Positions 34,960-43,740 of a stretch of 64,000 nt of DNA are shown here, in pieces (the stretch's first letter is position 1; each line of letters opens with the position of its first letter). The DNA is from JAGVSV01 sp050952845 (GTDB lineage Bacteria; Bacillota; Clostridia; Christensenellales; Aristaeellaceae). The notes beneath the pieces are model-generated. The model searched no databases and was not told the origin of the DNA. It was given only the letters and a program-made list of their open reading frames with translations. The position numbers were made by a program, and so were the translations under genes. Location of the stretch: the NCBI GenBank assembly GCA_050952845.1, contig JBMNLP010000001.1, positions 124,001 through 188,000 of the forward strand, given 5' to 3'.

Positions 34960-36452
34960 GTAATTCCCGCACACGCGGGGGTGATCCCGCATGACCTACG
35001 ATGACCCTGGCTTCCAAGCGGTAATTCCCGCACACGCGGGGGTGATCCTGACAAACAAAATGGCCACCTTGGACGGGGTGGGTAATTCCCGCACACGCGG
35101 GGGTGATCCATAGAGCGTTCTCTTACCGAACTCGTTGATGAAGGTAATTCCCGCACACGCGGGGGTGATCCCCATCACGGCGGAGGAGATTAAAGCCGGG
35201 GCGGGTAATTCCCGCACACGCGGGGGTGATCCCTGGCCGGCGGTGAAGCGGCTGATGCGGGAGCGGTAATTCCCGCACACGCGGGGGTGATCCCGACGTC
35301 CTCCGGCGGTTCAGCATGACCGTGCGGTAATTCCCGCACACGCGGGGGTGATCCTAATTTCTTTGCCGCCGGGTTCACTCCGTCGCTGTAATTCCCGCAC
35401 ACGCGGGGGTGATCCCGAATATTTTAGCTGATGCCACCGCCCAGCCCGGTAATTCCCGCACACGCGGGGGTGATCCTACTATGAGGACGAGACTCGCGCA
35501 TGCGACTGGGTAATTCCCGCACACGCGGGGGTGATCCTACGACATCCGGGAAATATCGACGCTGGCCATAGTAATTCCCGCACACGCGGGGGTGATCCTG
35601 GCTGGAAGACGCAACGGTAACATTGGCCGAGGTAATTCCCGCACACGCGGGGGTGATCCCGGTGAGCTGAGCATCAACTACTTCCTGGAATGGTAATTCC
35701 CGCACACGCGGGGGTGATCCAAAGATCCGCGCAGGATGCTGCGGCCTTCCGGGGTAATTCCCGCACACGCGGGGGTGATCCTGAAGAAACAATCGCTAAA
35801 GTCAACAAAGTGATGTAATTCCCGCACACGCGGGGGTGATCCTGAACGAGGAACGTGAGCAAATGGCTGACATGTGTAATTCCCGCACACGCGGGGGTGA
35901 TCCCAATTCCTCGTTGGACAATTCATCGACCTCCTCGTAATTCCCGCACACGCGGGGGTGATCCTGGTAGCGTGTGCTGTGGCGCCGGGTGGCGGAGGTA
36001 ATTCCCGCACACGCGGGGGTGATCCCAGATCGTCGATGTACAGCACATCAGCGTCAATGTAATTCCCGCACACGCGGGGGTGATCCTTGGTGTCAAAGTG
36101 TTAGTCATGGTTCATTTCCGTAATTCCCGCACACGCGGGGGTGATCCGTTCTCCCAACATTCTATTGACAATCCATCCATGTAATTCCCGCACACGCGGG
36201 GGTGATCCCCTATCACGGCGGACCTCCGCAGCGATCTTGGAGTAATTCCCGCACACGCGGGGGTGATTCCACGACTGTTGGCAACATTAACGCGGCAGTC
36301 CAGTAATTCCCGCACACGCGGGGGTGATCCTGACGAAGCAATTATGGCAGGCTAGCGCAGGCGGTAATTCCCGCACATGCGGGGGTGATCCCACCAGTGC
36401 ATCAACAATTGTCCTTGACGTCTTGTAATTCCCGCACACGCGGGGGTGATCC
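34960..36452 (+). CRISPR. Type I-E CRISPR array, 25 repeats and 24 spacers
   Basis: Repeats are 28 bases, opening GTAATTCCCGCACACG and closing GGGGGTGATCC, with spacers of 33 bases (one of 34). The stem CCCGC...GCGGG and the 3' handle orientation indicate rightward transcription from the cas2 side. Variants occur only at the right end: repeat 22 (36242-36269) has C to T at its penultimate base and repeat 24 (36364-36391) has CACATG for CACACG. This is expected for the old, leader-distal end. The spacers are all different by eye. Confidence 0.96.
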
Positions 36453-36848
36453 TGGCTGCCCCTGTGGATATTGCTAATGAACCTTATTTGGTTGGAGCTG
36501 TCGTCAGACTGTTTGATGATAGCAACAGTTACTATCTACATGAAGTGCTTATAGAAAAACGGACAGCCTCCCCCGTTTTATTCAAGACTGGGACCGACTT
36601 TACCGGCAACCCCAGCAGAGGAGACCATCCTTCAATAATTAGTTTACTTGAACAGGTGAGGAATGTCAAGCACGGCAAGCAAGGCAAGCAAGCACTGCAC
36701 GGCAGGCAGTCCAACCTAGCAGATATGGACGCTGTCTACATGCACGCCGTGGAATCCGGCGACACGGAAACCGCGCAACGGATGGTGGATGAAAGGGCGC
36801 AACAACTGGGCTACGTTAAGGCGTGGCATAATACATATGGGGATTTTA
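36453..36848 (+). pseudogene. Phage protein fragment between I-E repeats 25 and 26
   Basis: The 396 bases have one open frame without its own start. It reads LAAPVDIANEPYLVGAVVRL, then SYYLHEVLIEKRTASPVLFK and, near the end, AVESGDTETAQRMVDERAQQ. These phrases are familiar from the large polyvalent or MuF C-terminal proteins of Firmicute phages. The frame is cut at both edges by CRISPR repeats. It occupies the place of spacers, as does the 3.4-kb block at 8782-12137. Family recognition is from memory, not a search. Confidence 0.6.
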
Positions 36849-36876
36849 GTAATTCCCGCACACGCGGGGGTGATCT
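36849..36876 (+). CRISPR. Detached 26th I-E repeat
   Basis: This is a 28-base copy of the array repeat with its final C changed to T, typical of a terminal repeat. It is separated from repeat 25 by 396 bases of phage-like coding DNA. The rhaA promoter begins 15 bases after it. Confidence 0.9.
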
Positions 36877-36891
36877 TGCAGACAACAGCGC

Positions 36892-36920
36892 TTGCGCATC
36901 CTACCCGATCATGTTATGCT
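36892..36920 (+). promoter_or_regulatory. rhaA promoter
   Basis: There is a -35 TTGCGC (36892-36897), a 17-base spacer and a -10 TATGCT (36915-36920), 50 bases ahead of the chosen ATG. Confidence 0.55.
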
Positions 36921-36970
36921 TTGCCTGTCAGAACAAGTAACGAACAAGTACCATGAAAGAGGAGAGGACC

Positions 36971-38236
36971 ATGCAAAAAGAAAAGCAAATTCTTCAGGGA
37001 TATGAGTACGCGAAGGAAATCTATGGCGCGTATGGCGTGGATGTTGAGGCCGCGGTGGCGGCGGCAGACGCTGTGCCGCTGTCCATGCACTGCTGGCAGG
37101 GCGACGATGTGATCGGCTTTGACGGGTCTGATACGCTGACGGGCGGCATCGCAACAACAGGCAACTACCCGGGCAGGGCGCGCACGCCGGAGGAGCTGAT
37201 GGCGGATGCCGCCATGGCGTATACGCTGTTTCCGGGCAAAAAGAAACTGAACCTGCACGCCTGCTATGCTGTTAAACAGGACAAGAAGCGCGACCGCGAC
37301 GCCTACACCGTGGATGACTTCAAGCCCTGGATCGATTTCGCCAAACAGCAGGGCGTGGGGCTGGACTTTAACCCAACCTATTTCTCCCACCCCATGATGG
37401 ACGGCAACCTGTCGCTGTCAAGCCCCGACGAGAAAAAGCGCCGCTTCTGGATCGAGCATGGCAAGCGCTGCCGCGAAATCGGGCTGGCTTTTGCGCAGGA
37501 GCTGGGCGAAACCTGCGTGATCAACTACTGGATGCCCGACGGCACCAAGGACACCTGCGTAAATACCGCCGGCTTCCGCGCGCGGATGACGGCGTCGCTG
37601 GACGAAATCTTCCAGGATCGTGCAGGGCTGGACCAGGCGCCCTGCGCTGTTGAGAGCAAGCTGTTCGGCGTGGGCGTGGAAAGCTTCACCGTGGTCAGCA
37701 ACGAATACGCGCTGCTGTACGCTGCCAGCCGTCAGCTGATGACCTGCCTGGATGCCGGGCACTACCACCCTACCGAGGTGGTCAGCGCCAAGCTGAGCGC
37801 CGTGCTGCCCTTTATCGACAAGGTGCTGCTGCATGTCAGCCGCCCCGTGCGCTGGGACAGCGACCACGTGGTGGCGCTGGACGACGAGCTGCAGCGCATC
37901 ATGGACGAAACCGTCTGGAACGGGTACCTGGACAGGGTGGCGATCGGGCTGGACTTCTTTGACGCATCCATCAACCGCGTCGCCTGCTGGGCTATCGGCA
38001 TGCGCAATGCCAGGAAGGCCTTGCTCAACGCGCTGCTGGCGCCCATCAAAACACTGAAGGAAGCCGAAGCCAGGGGCGACGATACCGCGCGGCTGGCGCT
38101 GCTGGAGGAGCGGAAAACCCTGCCGCTGGGCGCCGTGTGGAACCACTACTGCCTCACCAGGGGCGTGCCGGCAGACGGCGCCTGGCTGGACAAGGTGAAG
38201 GCTTACGAAAAGAAAGTGCTGCAGGACAGGAAGTAA
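36971..38236 (+). CDS. rhaA: L-rhamnose isomerase
   Basis: This 421-residue protein, close to the E. coli length, starts at ATG 36971 behind GAGGAGAGG; an ATG at 36953 precedes that site. VPLSMHCWQGDDVIGF, the TGNYPGRARTPEELMAD segment, LDFNPTYFSHP and CLDAGHYHPTEVVSAKLSA with its metal ligands identify RhaA. The enzyme interconverts L-rhamnose and L-rhamnulose with manganese. No rhaB or rhaD lies next to it. It is a single-gene unit closed by a strong terminator. Confidence 0.92.
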   Translation: MQKEKQILQGYEYAKEIYGAYGVDVEAAVAAADAVPLSMHCWQGDDVIGFDGSDTLTGGIATTGNYPGRARTPEELMADAAMAYTLFPGKKKLNLHACYAVKQDKKRDRDAYTVDDFKPWIDFAKQQGVGLDFNPTYFSHPMMDGNLSLSSPDEKKRRFWIEHGKRCREIGLAFAQELGETCVINYWMPDGTKDTCVNTAGFRARMTASLDEIFQDRAGLDQAPCAVESKLFGVGVESFTVVSNEYALLYAASRQLMTCLDAGHYHPTEVVSAKLSAVLPFIDKVLLHVSRPVRWDSDHVVALDDELQRIMDETVWNGYLDRVAIGLDFFDASINRVACWAIGMRNARKALLNALLAPIKTLKEAEARGDDTARLALLEERKTLPLGAVWNHYCLTRGVPADGAWLDKVKAYEKKVLQDRK

Positions 38237-38248
38237 CTGAGCATCATA

Positions 38249-38274
38249 AACCGGGGAGCGATCCCCGGTTTTTT
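38249..38274 (+). terminator. Intrinsic terminator after rhaA
   Basis: A perfect 9-bp stem AACCGGGGA / TCCCCGGTT with a GCGA loop runs into a T6 tract. Confidence 0.9.
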
Positions 38275-38296
38275 ATTGTTTTTTGCTGTTTGGTGT

Positions 38297-39685
38297 TCAC
38301 GCTAAATACTGCCTGAACTGATGAATCCGGTGGAACGTTGAGTAATTGGCATCATGAAAATTGTGCGCGCCATTCATGGCGGTGCGGCACAGGAAGAGGA
38401 TATCCTCTCCCTCTATGATGAAATCCACATACTGAAAGCCAATGAGATTGGGGTCCTTCGTGCGGTAATCCAGCAAATCATGCGCCACAGTCCAATGCTC
38501 AAGATCCGGACTGATGAGGAGAGAAAGCAGGTTGCGCTGATTGGGTGTTTGGGAGGAGAGAATCCTGCTTGCAATGGTGAAATAGTACCCGGAGACCTTG
38601 TCGTATTGGATTTCAAATTTTGAGTGATTGGCGGGAAAAACAATGGAATGGCTATAAACCAGGGGTGCGTCGCAATCATCTGTATTGACTTCGTATGCAA
38701 GCACCGTCCCGAAATTAGGAGTGCATCTCATCATATCATAACGCATGATGTTTAAAAGCTTCCCATTTGGGGCAATCGCCAGGGTTCCTTCAATATTTCC
38801 ATGGCTGCTTCCGCTTGCGGTTCCCGGCCAGGCGGGGTTATAGGGAAGCGGCGGCGTGAAATGCCAGCTTTCCGGCAGCATCAAATCATCGTTTACGCTG
38901 GCGGACATCACCATCACGGAGAAGACATCATCATGCCAGCAGCCCCATTCCAGGGTATTCCATAACCGGCCGTCCTTTTCCACTAAAGGCTGTGGGTTCT
39001 TATGAACGCCTGGCCACTGCGTGCGGCCGCTTCCCCGCAGAAGAACCTGCGGTGCGGAGAAGGTCTCGCCCCCGTCTTCAGAGCAGCCGATCAGCAAATC
39101 TCCATATTCTGTGGAACAGGCTAATACATAAAGCATTCCGTGGTGAATGAACATTTTAGGCCAGAAGCAGGGATAGAGCTCCGTTACATAGCGCCATGTT
39201 TTGCCTTCGTCATCGCTGCGAAAAATTAAAGCGAGGTTCTGTGGTGAGTTTCCGGCAAATACATCCATGGAAGCCAGTAAAAAGCCGTCAGGATGCCGCA
39301 CCAGAGAAGGGGAGCATAAATACTGGCCGGAGAATGAATAGCACTTGTCTTCAGGATGCAGATAGTTGACCACTATGCCAACGTGTTCGCCGGTTCGGGC
39401 AAGCCTTACCCGGCTCTTTTTCTGCCCGGAAATCACCTGAAACTGATAATCCGTGTCAGGGAAGAGGTTTTCTACAAGAAAGGAGCATTCTTTCGTGGTG
39501 CCGGCAAGGGAAAGCGCTTCCCCGCGCTTTCCGAAAAAAACCGAGTATTCCCTGGCGCCGTCACAGGGCAGCCAGAAAAAAGCGATACTGTCTTTTTCCG
39601 GAACAACCCTGCAGATATAGATGTCGCCTGTTTCAAACAGGAAAGGACGGTAGGGTTTAAAACTCCATGCGGTAACAGCTTTCAT
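38297..39685 (-). CDS. BNR/Asp-box (sialidase-like) beta-propeller protein
   Basis: This 462-residue protein begins with a fibronectin-III-like part (residues about 25-98, SIAFFWLPCDGAREYSVFFG, LFPDTDYQFQVISG) and continues as a propeller with two Asp-box motifs, SDDEGKTW (157-164) and SEDGGETF (202-209). There is no signal peptide, so it would be cytoplasmic or N-terminally incomplete. The start codon lies inside a 20-base piece identical to the end of the 162-bp repeat. Its true upstream sequence may therefore be replaced. Sialidase activity is not proven; the catalytic Arg triad cannot be assigned by eye. Confidence 0.65.
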   Translation of the reverse strand: MKAVTAWSFKPYRPFLFETGDIYICRVVPEKDSIAFFWLPCDGAREYSVFFGKRGEALSLAGTTKECSFLVENLFPDTDYQFQVISGQKKSRVRLARTGEHVGIVVNYLHPEDKCYSFSGQYLCSPSLVRHPDGFLLASMDVFAGNSPQNLALIFRSDDEGKTWRYVTELYPCFWPKMFIHHGMLYVLACSTEYGDLLIGCSEDGGETFSAPQVLLRGSGRTQWPGVHKNPQPLVEKDGRLWNTLEWGCWHDDVFSVMVMSASVNDDLMLPESWHFTPPLPYNPAWPGTASGSSHGNIEGTLAIAPNGKLLNIMRYDMMRCTPNFGTVLAYEVNTDDCDAPLVYSHSIVFPANHSKFEIQYDKVSGYYFTIASRILSSQTPNQRNLLSLLISPDLEHWTVAHDLLDYRTKDPNLIGFQYVDFIIEGEDILFLCRTAMNGAHNFHDANYSTFHRIHQFRQYLA

Positions 39686-39700
39686 GTTTGGAGTTGGTAT
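39681..39700 (-). repeat. Solo end of the 162-bp repeat element
   Basis: The minus strand of this 20-base stretch is identical to 25377-25396 (starts ATACCAACTCC). The rest of the element is absent. It overlaps the start codon of the BNR gene. Confidence 0.6.
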
Positions 39701-40581
39701 TACCTTTCCTTCAGGTCGGCTTTAACGATGGGGGGCTTGTCGGTCAGCACCACAGCGGTTTTGCCGTCGGTGGTCAGGATGACCACTTCCTTGCCGTAGC
39801 CGCTGCTCAAATCCTTGGGGAGGCGGTAATACTTGGCGTCTTTTTGGTGCATGCGCCCGAACATGGCGTCGGCGTCCACCTCTAAGGAGCCCGCCAGCGG
39901 CCGGTTGCCGTTGGCGAGATACCAGGCATAGTTTTCACCGTCGGCGGAAGCCCAGGCGATGGATTCCTTCTTGCCGAACAGGTTGAAAAAGTAATACATG
40001 CCTTTGCCGGCGCTTTTTCTAATCCCCTCGGGGATGTCGTCCTTCGCCAGGTCTTTGCCCTTATACAGCGCGAACACCTTGGCGTCCTTCACCGGCTTGG
40101 TGCCTGTTACAGCGACCTCAAAATCCCACCCCGCCGCGCTGTCGGAAACGGCGGCGGTGACCTCGGCCTTATAAAAGCCGCGCTTGCCGCCCTTCGGATT
40201 GCCATATACCCGGAACTGCGTGACGCCATCCTTGTCGTTGAAGGCGTACAAGGTGTGCTCGAAGGCCGGCAGCTGAATGGCGGTGTAGTATTTAATCATT
40301 AGCCGGCGGGCGGGCTTGAAGTAGTTGAAGTCGTCAACGGCAATTTCGATGGGTTCAGGGGTGGCATCTGTTTCCGGTGCGTTCGCTGAGTCGGCTTCTG
40401 TTTCCGATGTGTCTGCCGAGCCTGCTTCTGTTTCTGATACGTTTACTGTGGCGGTCTCTGTTTCTGATATGTCTGCCGCAGGCGCGTCGCTGTCTGCCTG
40501 CGTGTCCACCGCTGCCAGAGCCGGGAGAACCAGCGCAAACGCCAGCATCAGCGCCAGCAGGGCAAAGAGCAATCTCTTCAT
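39700..40581 (-). CDS. Secreted protein of unknown function with acidic Ser/Thr/Glu linker
   Basis: This 293-residue protein starts at ATG 40581, nine bases after AGGAGG. A clear signal peptide MKRLLFALLALMLAFALVLP ends at ALA, after which residues about 23-72 repeat SETEAxSADxSETE, a disordered acidic linker. The remaining globular part (FNYFKPARRLMIKYYTAIQL, VEVAVTGTKPVKD-like FEVAVTGTKPVKDAKVFALY, YRLPKDLSSGYGKEVVILTT) has no family I recognise. It has its own promoter at 40639-40667 and may be exported to the cell surface. Confidence 0.6.
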   Translation of the reverse strand: MKRLLFALLALMLAFALVLPALAAVDTQADSDAPAADISETETATVNVSETEAGSADTSETEADSANAPETDATPEPIEIAVDDFNYFKPARRLMIKYYTAIQLPAFEHTLYAFNDKDGVTQFRVYGNPKGGKRGFYKAEVTAAVSDSAAGWDFEVAVTGTKPVKDAKVFALYKGKDLAKDDIPEGIRKSAGKGMYYFFNLFGKKESIAWASADGENYAWYLANGNRPLAGSLEVDADAMFGRMHQKDAKYYRLPKDLSSGYGKEVVILTTDGKTAVVLTDKPPIVKADLKER

Positions 40582-40638
40582 AAACGGCATCCTCCTGATC
40601 ATCATGCATTCTGTGCATGTTGTGTGTTCTTCAAGGCC

Positions 40639-40667
40639 AGTATGAGCCAAGAAACAGCATTCGTCAA
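40639..40667 (-). promoter_or_regulatory. Promoter of the secreted-protein gene
   Basis: On the minus strand there is a -35 TTGACG (40667-40662), a 17-base spacer and a -10 CATACT (40644-40639), 57 bases before the start at 40581. Confidence 0.6.
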
Positions 40668-40713
40668 TATGTTACAAAAAATTTCCCTGCTATGAATAAA
40701 ATGTTACACTTGC

Positions 40714-41748
40714 TCAGCGCTCCACCCTGCCCGAACCCGAACCCTTCATCAGGGCCTCAACCTCAGCAACCGTCACCCGGTTGTAGTCGCCGGGGATGGT
40801 GTGCTTCAGGCAGGACGCCGCCACCGCGAACGCCAGCGCGTCCTGGTCGCTGCGGCTGCTGTTCAGGCCGTATATCAGCCCGCCGGCAAAGCTGTCGCCG
40901 CCGCCGACGCGGTCGACGATGTCGGTGATGTCGTAATGCCGGCTGGTGTAAAACCCGCTGGCTGTCCGCAGCGCCGCGCTCCAGCCGTTGTGGTTGGCGG
41001 AGCGGGATTCGCGCATCGTGATGGCGACCTTCTGCACATTGGGAAAGCGCTGCATCAGCAGGGCGGCGGTTTTTTCGTAGTGGCCGGCGTCCAGCGTGCC
41101 GGCTTCAACGTTGTCCAGGCTGTCGGCGTGCAGCCCCAGGGACAGCTGGCAATCCTCCTCGTTGGCAACCACCACGTCGGTATAGCGCACGATGTCCGGC
41201 ATGACCTCCCGGGCTGTCTTCCCGTATTTCCACAGGTTTTTGCGGTGGTTCAGGTCGCAGCTGACGGTTAGCCCCCTTTCCTTGGCGATCATTACCGCCT
41301 CGCGGGACAGGTCGGCTGCGCTTTGGCTGATGGCGGGCGTGATGCCTGTGATGTGGAACCATGACGCGCCGTCAAACACCTGGTTCCAGTCGATGGCGCC
41401 GGGCCCGGCAAGGGCGATGGCGCTGCCCTCCCGGTCGTATATGACCTTGCTGGGCCGCTGCACAGCGCCGCCTTCCAGGTAGTATACGCCGAGCCTGCCC
41501 GCCGCCCGCACCACCAGGCCGGTGTCCACGCCAAAGCTGCGCAGCTCGCGCAGGCAGGCATCGGTGAGCGGGTTGTCGGGCAGCACGGTGACAAACGCGG
41601 CATCCAGCCCGTAGTTGGCTAAGGATACCGCCACGTTGGCTTCGCCGCCGCCAAAGGTGGCTTCAAACCGCTGGCTTTGCAGCAGCCGCTCATAGCCCGG
41701 CGACTTCAGGCGCAGCATGATTTCGCCGAATGTAATGAAACGCTTCAT
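40714..41748 (-). CDS. kdgK: 2-keto-3-deoxygluconate kinase (PfkB family)
   Basis: This 344-residue sugar kinase begins ITFGEIMLRLKSPGYERLLQ and has FGGGEANVAVSLANYG near the substrate site. DIVDRVGGGDSFAGGLIYGL carries the catalytic Asp and anion hole. These match KDG kinases. The upstream neighbour is a KDPG aldolase, giving KDG to KDPG to pyruvate plus glyceraldehyde-3-phosphate. It is the last gene of the four-gene minus-strand operon starting at 44886. Confidence 0.85.
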   Translation of the reverse strand: MKRFITFGEIMLRLKSPGYERLLQSQRFEATFGGGEANVAVSLANYGLDAAFVTVLPDNPLTDACLRELRSFGVDTGLVVRAAGRLGVYYLEGGAVQRPSKVIYDREGSAIALAGPGAIDWNQVFDGASWFHITGITPAISQSAADLSREAVMIAKERGLTVSCDLNHRKNLWKYGKTAREVMPDIVRYTDVVVANEEDCQLSLGLHADSLDNVEAGTLDAGHYEKTAALLMQRFPNVQKVAITMRESRSANHNGWSAALRTASGFYTSRHYDITDIVDRVGGGDSFAGGLIYGLNSSRSDQDALAFAVAASCLKHTIPGDYNRVTVAEVEALMKGSGSGRVER

Positions 41749-41758
41749 GATGACCTCC

Positions 41759-42712
41759 TCAAGCCTCTATCAAATGGAACGCGAACCCTGCGATGTCGTC
41801 GGCCAGGTAGATGAGCCGGAGCCGTCCGTCCGGTCCCTTTTTGGCGGACGCTTCGTTGAACCTGACGCCCCGGCGCTCCAGATGCCACTTGGCGCGCAAA
41901 ATATGATGGCAGCCGATGCCGACATGTCCCTTGGCGCCGTACCCTTGCTGTTTCATCAGCTCAATGCCTTCTCCGGCGAAAAGGCTGTTGGCGCCTTCCC
42001 TGGCCGGCCAGCCCAGCAGCTCAGCCAGCAGGCCGGCTGTATGGGTTGCTTCGCCGGCGTCGCGGCAGTTGATGCCGATGTGGGCCAGGTTAAACCCAAG
42101 CATCAACTGCACGGCTTCGGCAGCCAGGCTTTGGATGCGGGCCCAGTCCTTTTTCTCGATGGCGTCCTGCGGCACCATCCAGCTGCCGCCGCATGCGGCT
42201 ACCTTGGGGTGGCGCAGATAAGCCGCTACGTTTTTCTCATTGACGCCGCCGGTGGGCACAAAGCGCATATCGCCGTAGGGCCCCGCCAGCGCCTTGACGG
42301 CGTTCAGGCCGCCCAGCGCTTCAGCCGGGAAGAACTTCACCATGCGGATGCCCATCTCCAGCGCCGCCTCGATGTCGCTGGGGCTGGAACAGCCGGGCAG
42401 AATGGGGTACCCCTTGTCCAGGCAGTGCCGGACAACCTTGGGGTTGAATCCCGGCGTCACGATATAGCGCGCGCCGGCCCGGACGGCGCGGTCGGCCTGG
42501 TCGCAGGTGAGCACGGTGCCCGCGCCCAGCAGGATGTCCGGCAGCTCCTGATGCACCAGGCGGATGGCTTCTTCCGCAGCGTCGGACCGGAACGTAAACT
42601 CCGCCACCGGCAGCCCGCCCGCCATCAGCGCTTTGCTGATGGGCACGGCGTCCCCGGCGTTGTTGACCTTGATCGCCGGGATCAGCCCGGCAAGCGACAA
42701 TGTGTTCAGCAT
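41759..42712 (-). CDS. eda: KDPG/KHG aldolase fused to a VOC-like domain
   Basis: Residues about 1-205 are a class I KDPG/KHG aldolase: LIPAIKVNNAGDAVPISKAL, VAEFTFRSDAAEEAIR, GAGTVLTCDQADRAV and VKFFPAEALGGLNAVKAL with the Schiff-base lysine, then FVPTGGVNEKNV. Residues about 210-317 (LGFNLAHIGINCRDAGEATH, GYGAKGHVGIGCHHILRAKW) form an extra domain resembling the glyoxalase/VOC fold. Similar long aldolases occur in Clostridia; the role of the extra domain is unknown. It cleaves KDPG made by the next gene. Confidence 0.85.
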   Translation of the reverse strand: MLNTLSLAGLIPAIKVNNAGDAVPISKALMAGGLPVAEFTFRSDAAEEAIRLVHQELPDILLGAGTVLTCDQADRAVRAGARYIVTPGFNPKVVRHCLDKGYPILPGCSSPSDIEAALEMGIRMVKFFPAEALGGLNAVKALAGPYGDMRFVPTGGVNEKNVAAYLRHPKVAACGGSWMVPQDAIEKKDWARIQSLAAEAVQLMLGFNLAHIGINCRDAGEATHTAGLLAELLGWPAREGANSLFAGEGIELMKQQGYGAKGHVGIGCHHILRAKWHLERRGVRFNEASAKKGPDGRLRLIYLADDIAGFAFHLIEA

Positions 42713-42734
42713 GGTATGCCTCCTCTACATTCAT

Positions 42735-43709
42735 TCAATATAGTGATTGCTGGCCCAGGGTTTGGCCCAGGTTGGCGGCGCCTACGATGCCCGCGTCGTT
42801 GCCCAGCTGCGCCGGCACGATGGCAGGGGCGCCGATCAGATGGTGGGCAAACACAAACTGCTCCGCCATGGCGCGCACCCTGACAAACAGGGGTTCGCCC
42901 GCGCGGCTGATGCCGCCGCCCAAGATGACGAGCTCCGGCCGGCACACCGACACCAGCCCGCCGATGCCCTGCGCCAGCCAGGCGCAGTAGGTGTCCACCA
43001 CCGACAGCGCCGCAGCGTCGCCTTGTTCAGCGCAGGCAAAAGCCGTGCGTCCGGTAACTTTGCCGCCTTCCATTTGGATGTGGGCATGCATGGCGCTGTC
43101 CGGATGGGCTGCCATGGTTTCTTCTGTCAGGCGGATCAAGCCGGTGGCCGACACATAGGCCTCCAGGCAGCCGCGGGCGCCGCAGGTGCAGGGCCAGCCG
43201 CCCGCGATCAGCGGCAGGTGCCCCATCTCCATGCCCATGCCGTCGCCGCCGGTGTACAGGCGCTGCTCAATCAGCAGCGCGCTACCCATCCCGGTGCCCA
43301 GCGTCAGCATCAGCACATCGTGCATGCCCCTGGCGGCGCCGGTTGCCGCTTCGCCTGCCAGGGCGCAGTCGGCGTCGTTGGCTGCCAGCACGGGGATGCC
43401 CAGATGCGCTTTCAGCGCTTCCCGTATGGGCGCGTTTTCCCAGCCGGTGTTGTTGGCAAACACCATCCTGCCGGTTTTGGGGTTGATCATGCTGGGCACG
43501 CCGATACCGGCATAGGGGAAATGAGCCATGGGCACGCCGGCATCTTGAGCCAGCGTTTTCGCGGCGTCCGCCATATCGCGGACGGCTTGATTGAACGTGT
43601 CAGCGGTGGGGATCGCCGCACGGTGTATAATCCGGTTATCCTGGTCTACGATGCCCAGCTTGGCGGTTGTGCCGCCCAGGTCGATGCCCAGGCGCAGGCT
43701 GCCCGGCAT
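42735..43709 (-). CDS. ROK-family sugar kinase (glucokinase-like)
   Basis: This 324-residue protein is placed at ATG 43709 behind GGAGGTGATT; the longer frame has no ribosome site. LGIDLGGTTAKLGIVD is the ATP phosphate loop, AANDADCALAGEA and TLGTGMGSALL are conserved ROK segments, and CTCGARGCLEAYVS is the zinc-binding motif. It probably phosphorylates a hexose; the substrate cannot be read from sequence. It is the second gene of the operon with aldo-keto reductase, aldolase and KDG kinase. Confidence 0.82.
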   Translation of the reverse strand: MPGSLRLGIDLGGTTAKLGIVDQDNRIIHRAAIPTADTFNQAVRDMADAAKTLAQDAGVPMAHFPYAGIGVPSMINPKTGRMVFANNTGWENAPIREALKAHLGIPVLAANDADCALAGEAATGAARGMHDVLMLTLGTGMGSALLIEQRLYTGGDGMGMEMGHLPLIAGGWPCTCGARGCLEAYVSATGLIRLTEETMAAHPDSAMHAHIQMEGGKVTGRTAFACAEQGDAAALSVVDTYCAWLAQGIGGLVSVCRPELVILGGGISRAGEPLFVRVRAMAEQFVFAHHLIGAPAIVPAQLGNDAGIVGAANLGQTLGQQSLY

Positions 43710-43740
43710 GGAATCACCTCCGGTTATTGGTTTAGCATGG

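Noticed and set aside
34920..36315. Several overlapping minus-strand frames through the I-E array that repeat SPPRVRELP and ITPACAGIT
   Set aside because: They are translations of the 28-base repeats and spacers, in the pattern produced by any 61-base periodic array; no ribosome sites.
36813..36848. PAM support for the I-E phage fragment
   Set aside because: With a 33-base spacer ending at 36848 the preceding bases are ACG, not AA-type. An AAG exists at 36818-36820 but would leave only 28 bases, so no PAM claim is made.
36446..36940. A complete gene starting at GTG 36446 across the last I-E repeats
   Set aside because: The start lies inside repeat 25 and the end reads through repeat 26; only the middle is real phage coding sense.
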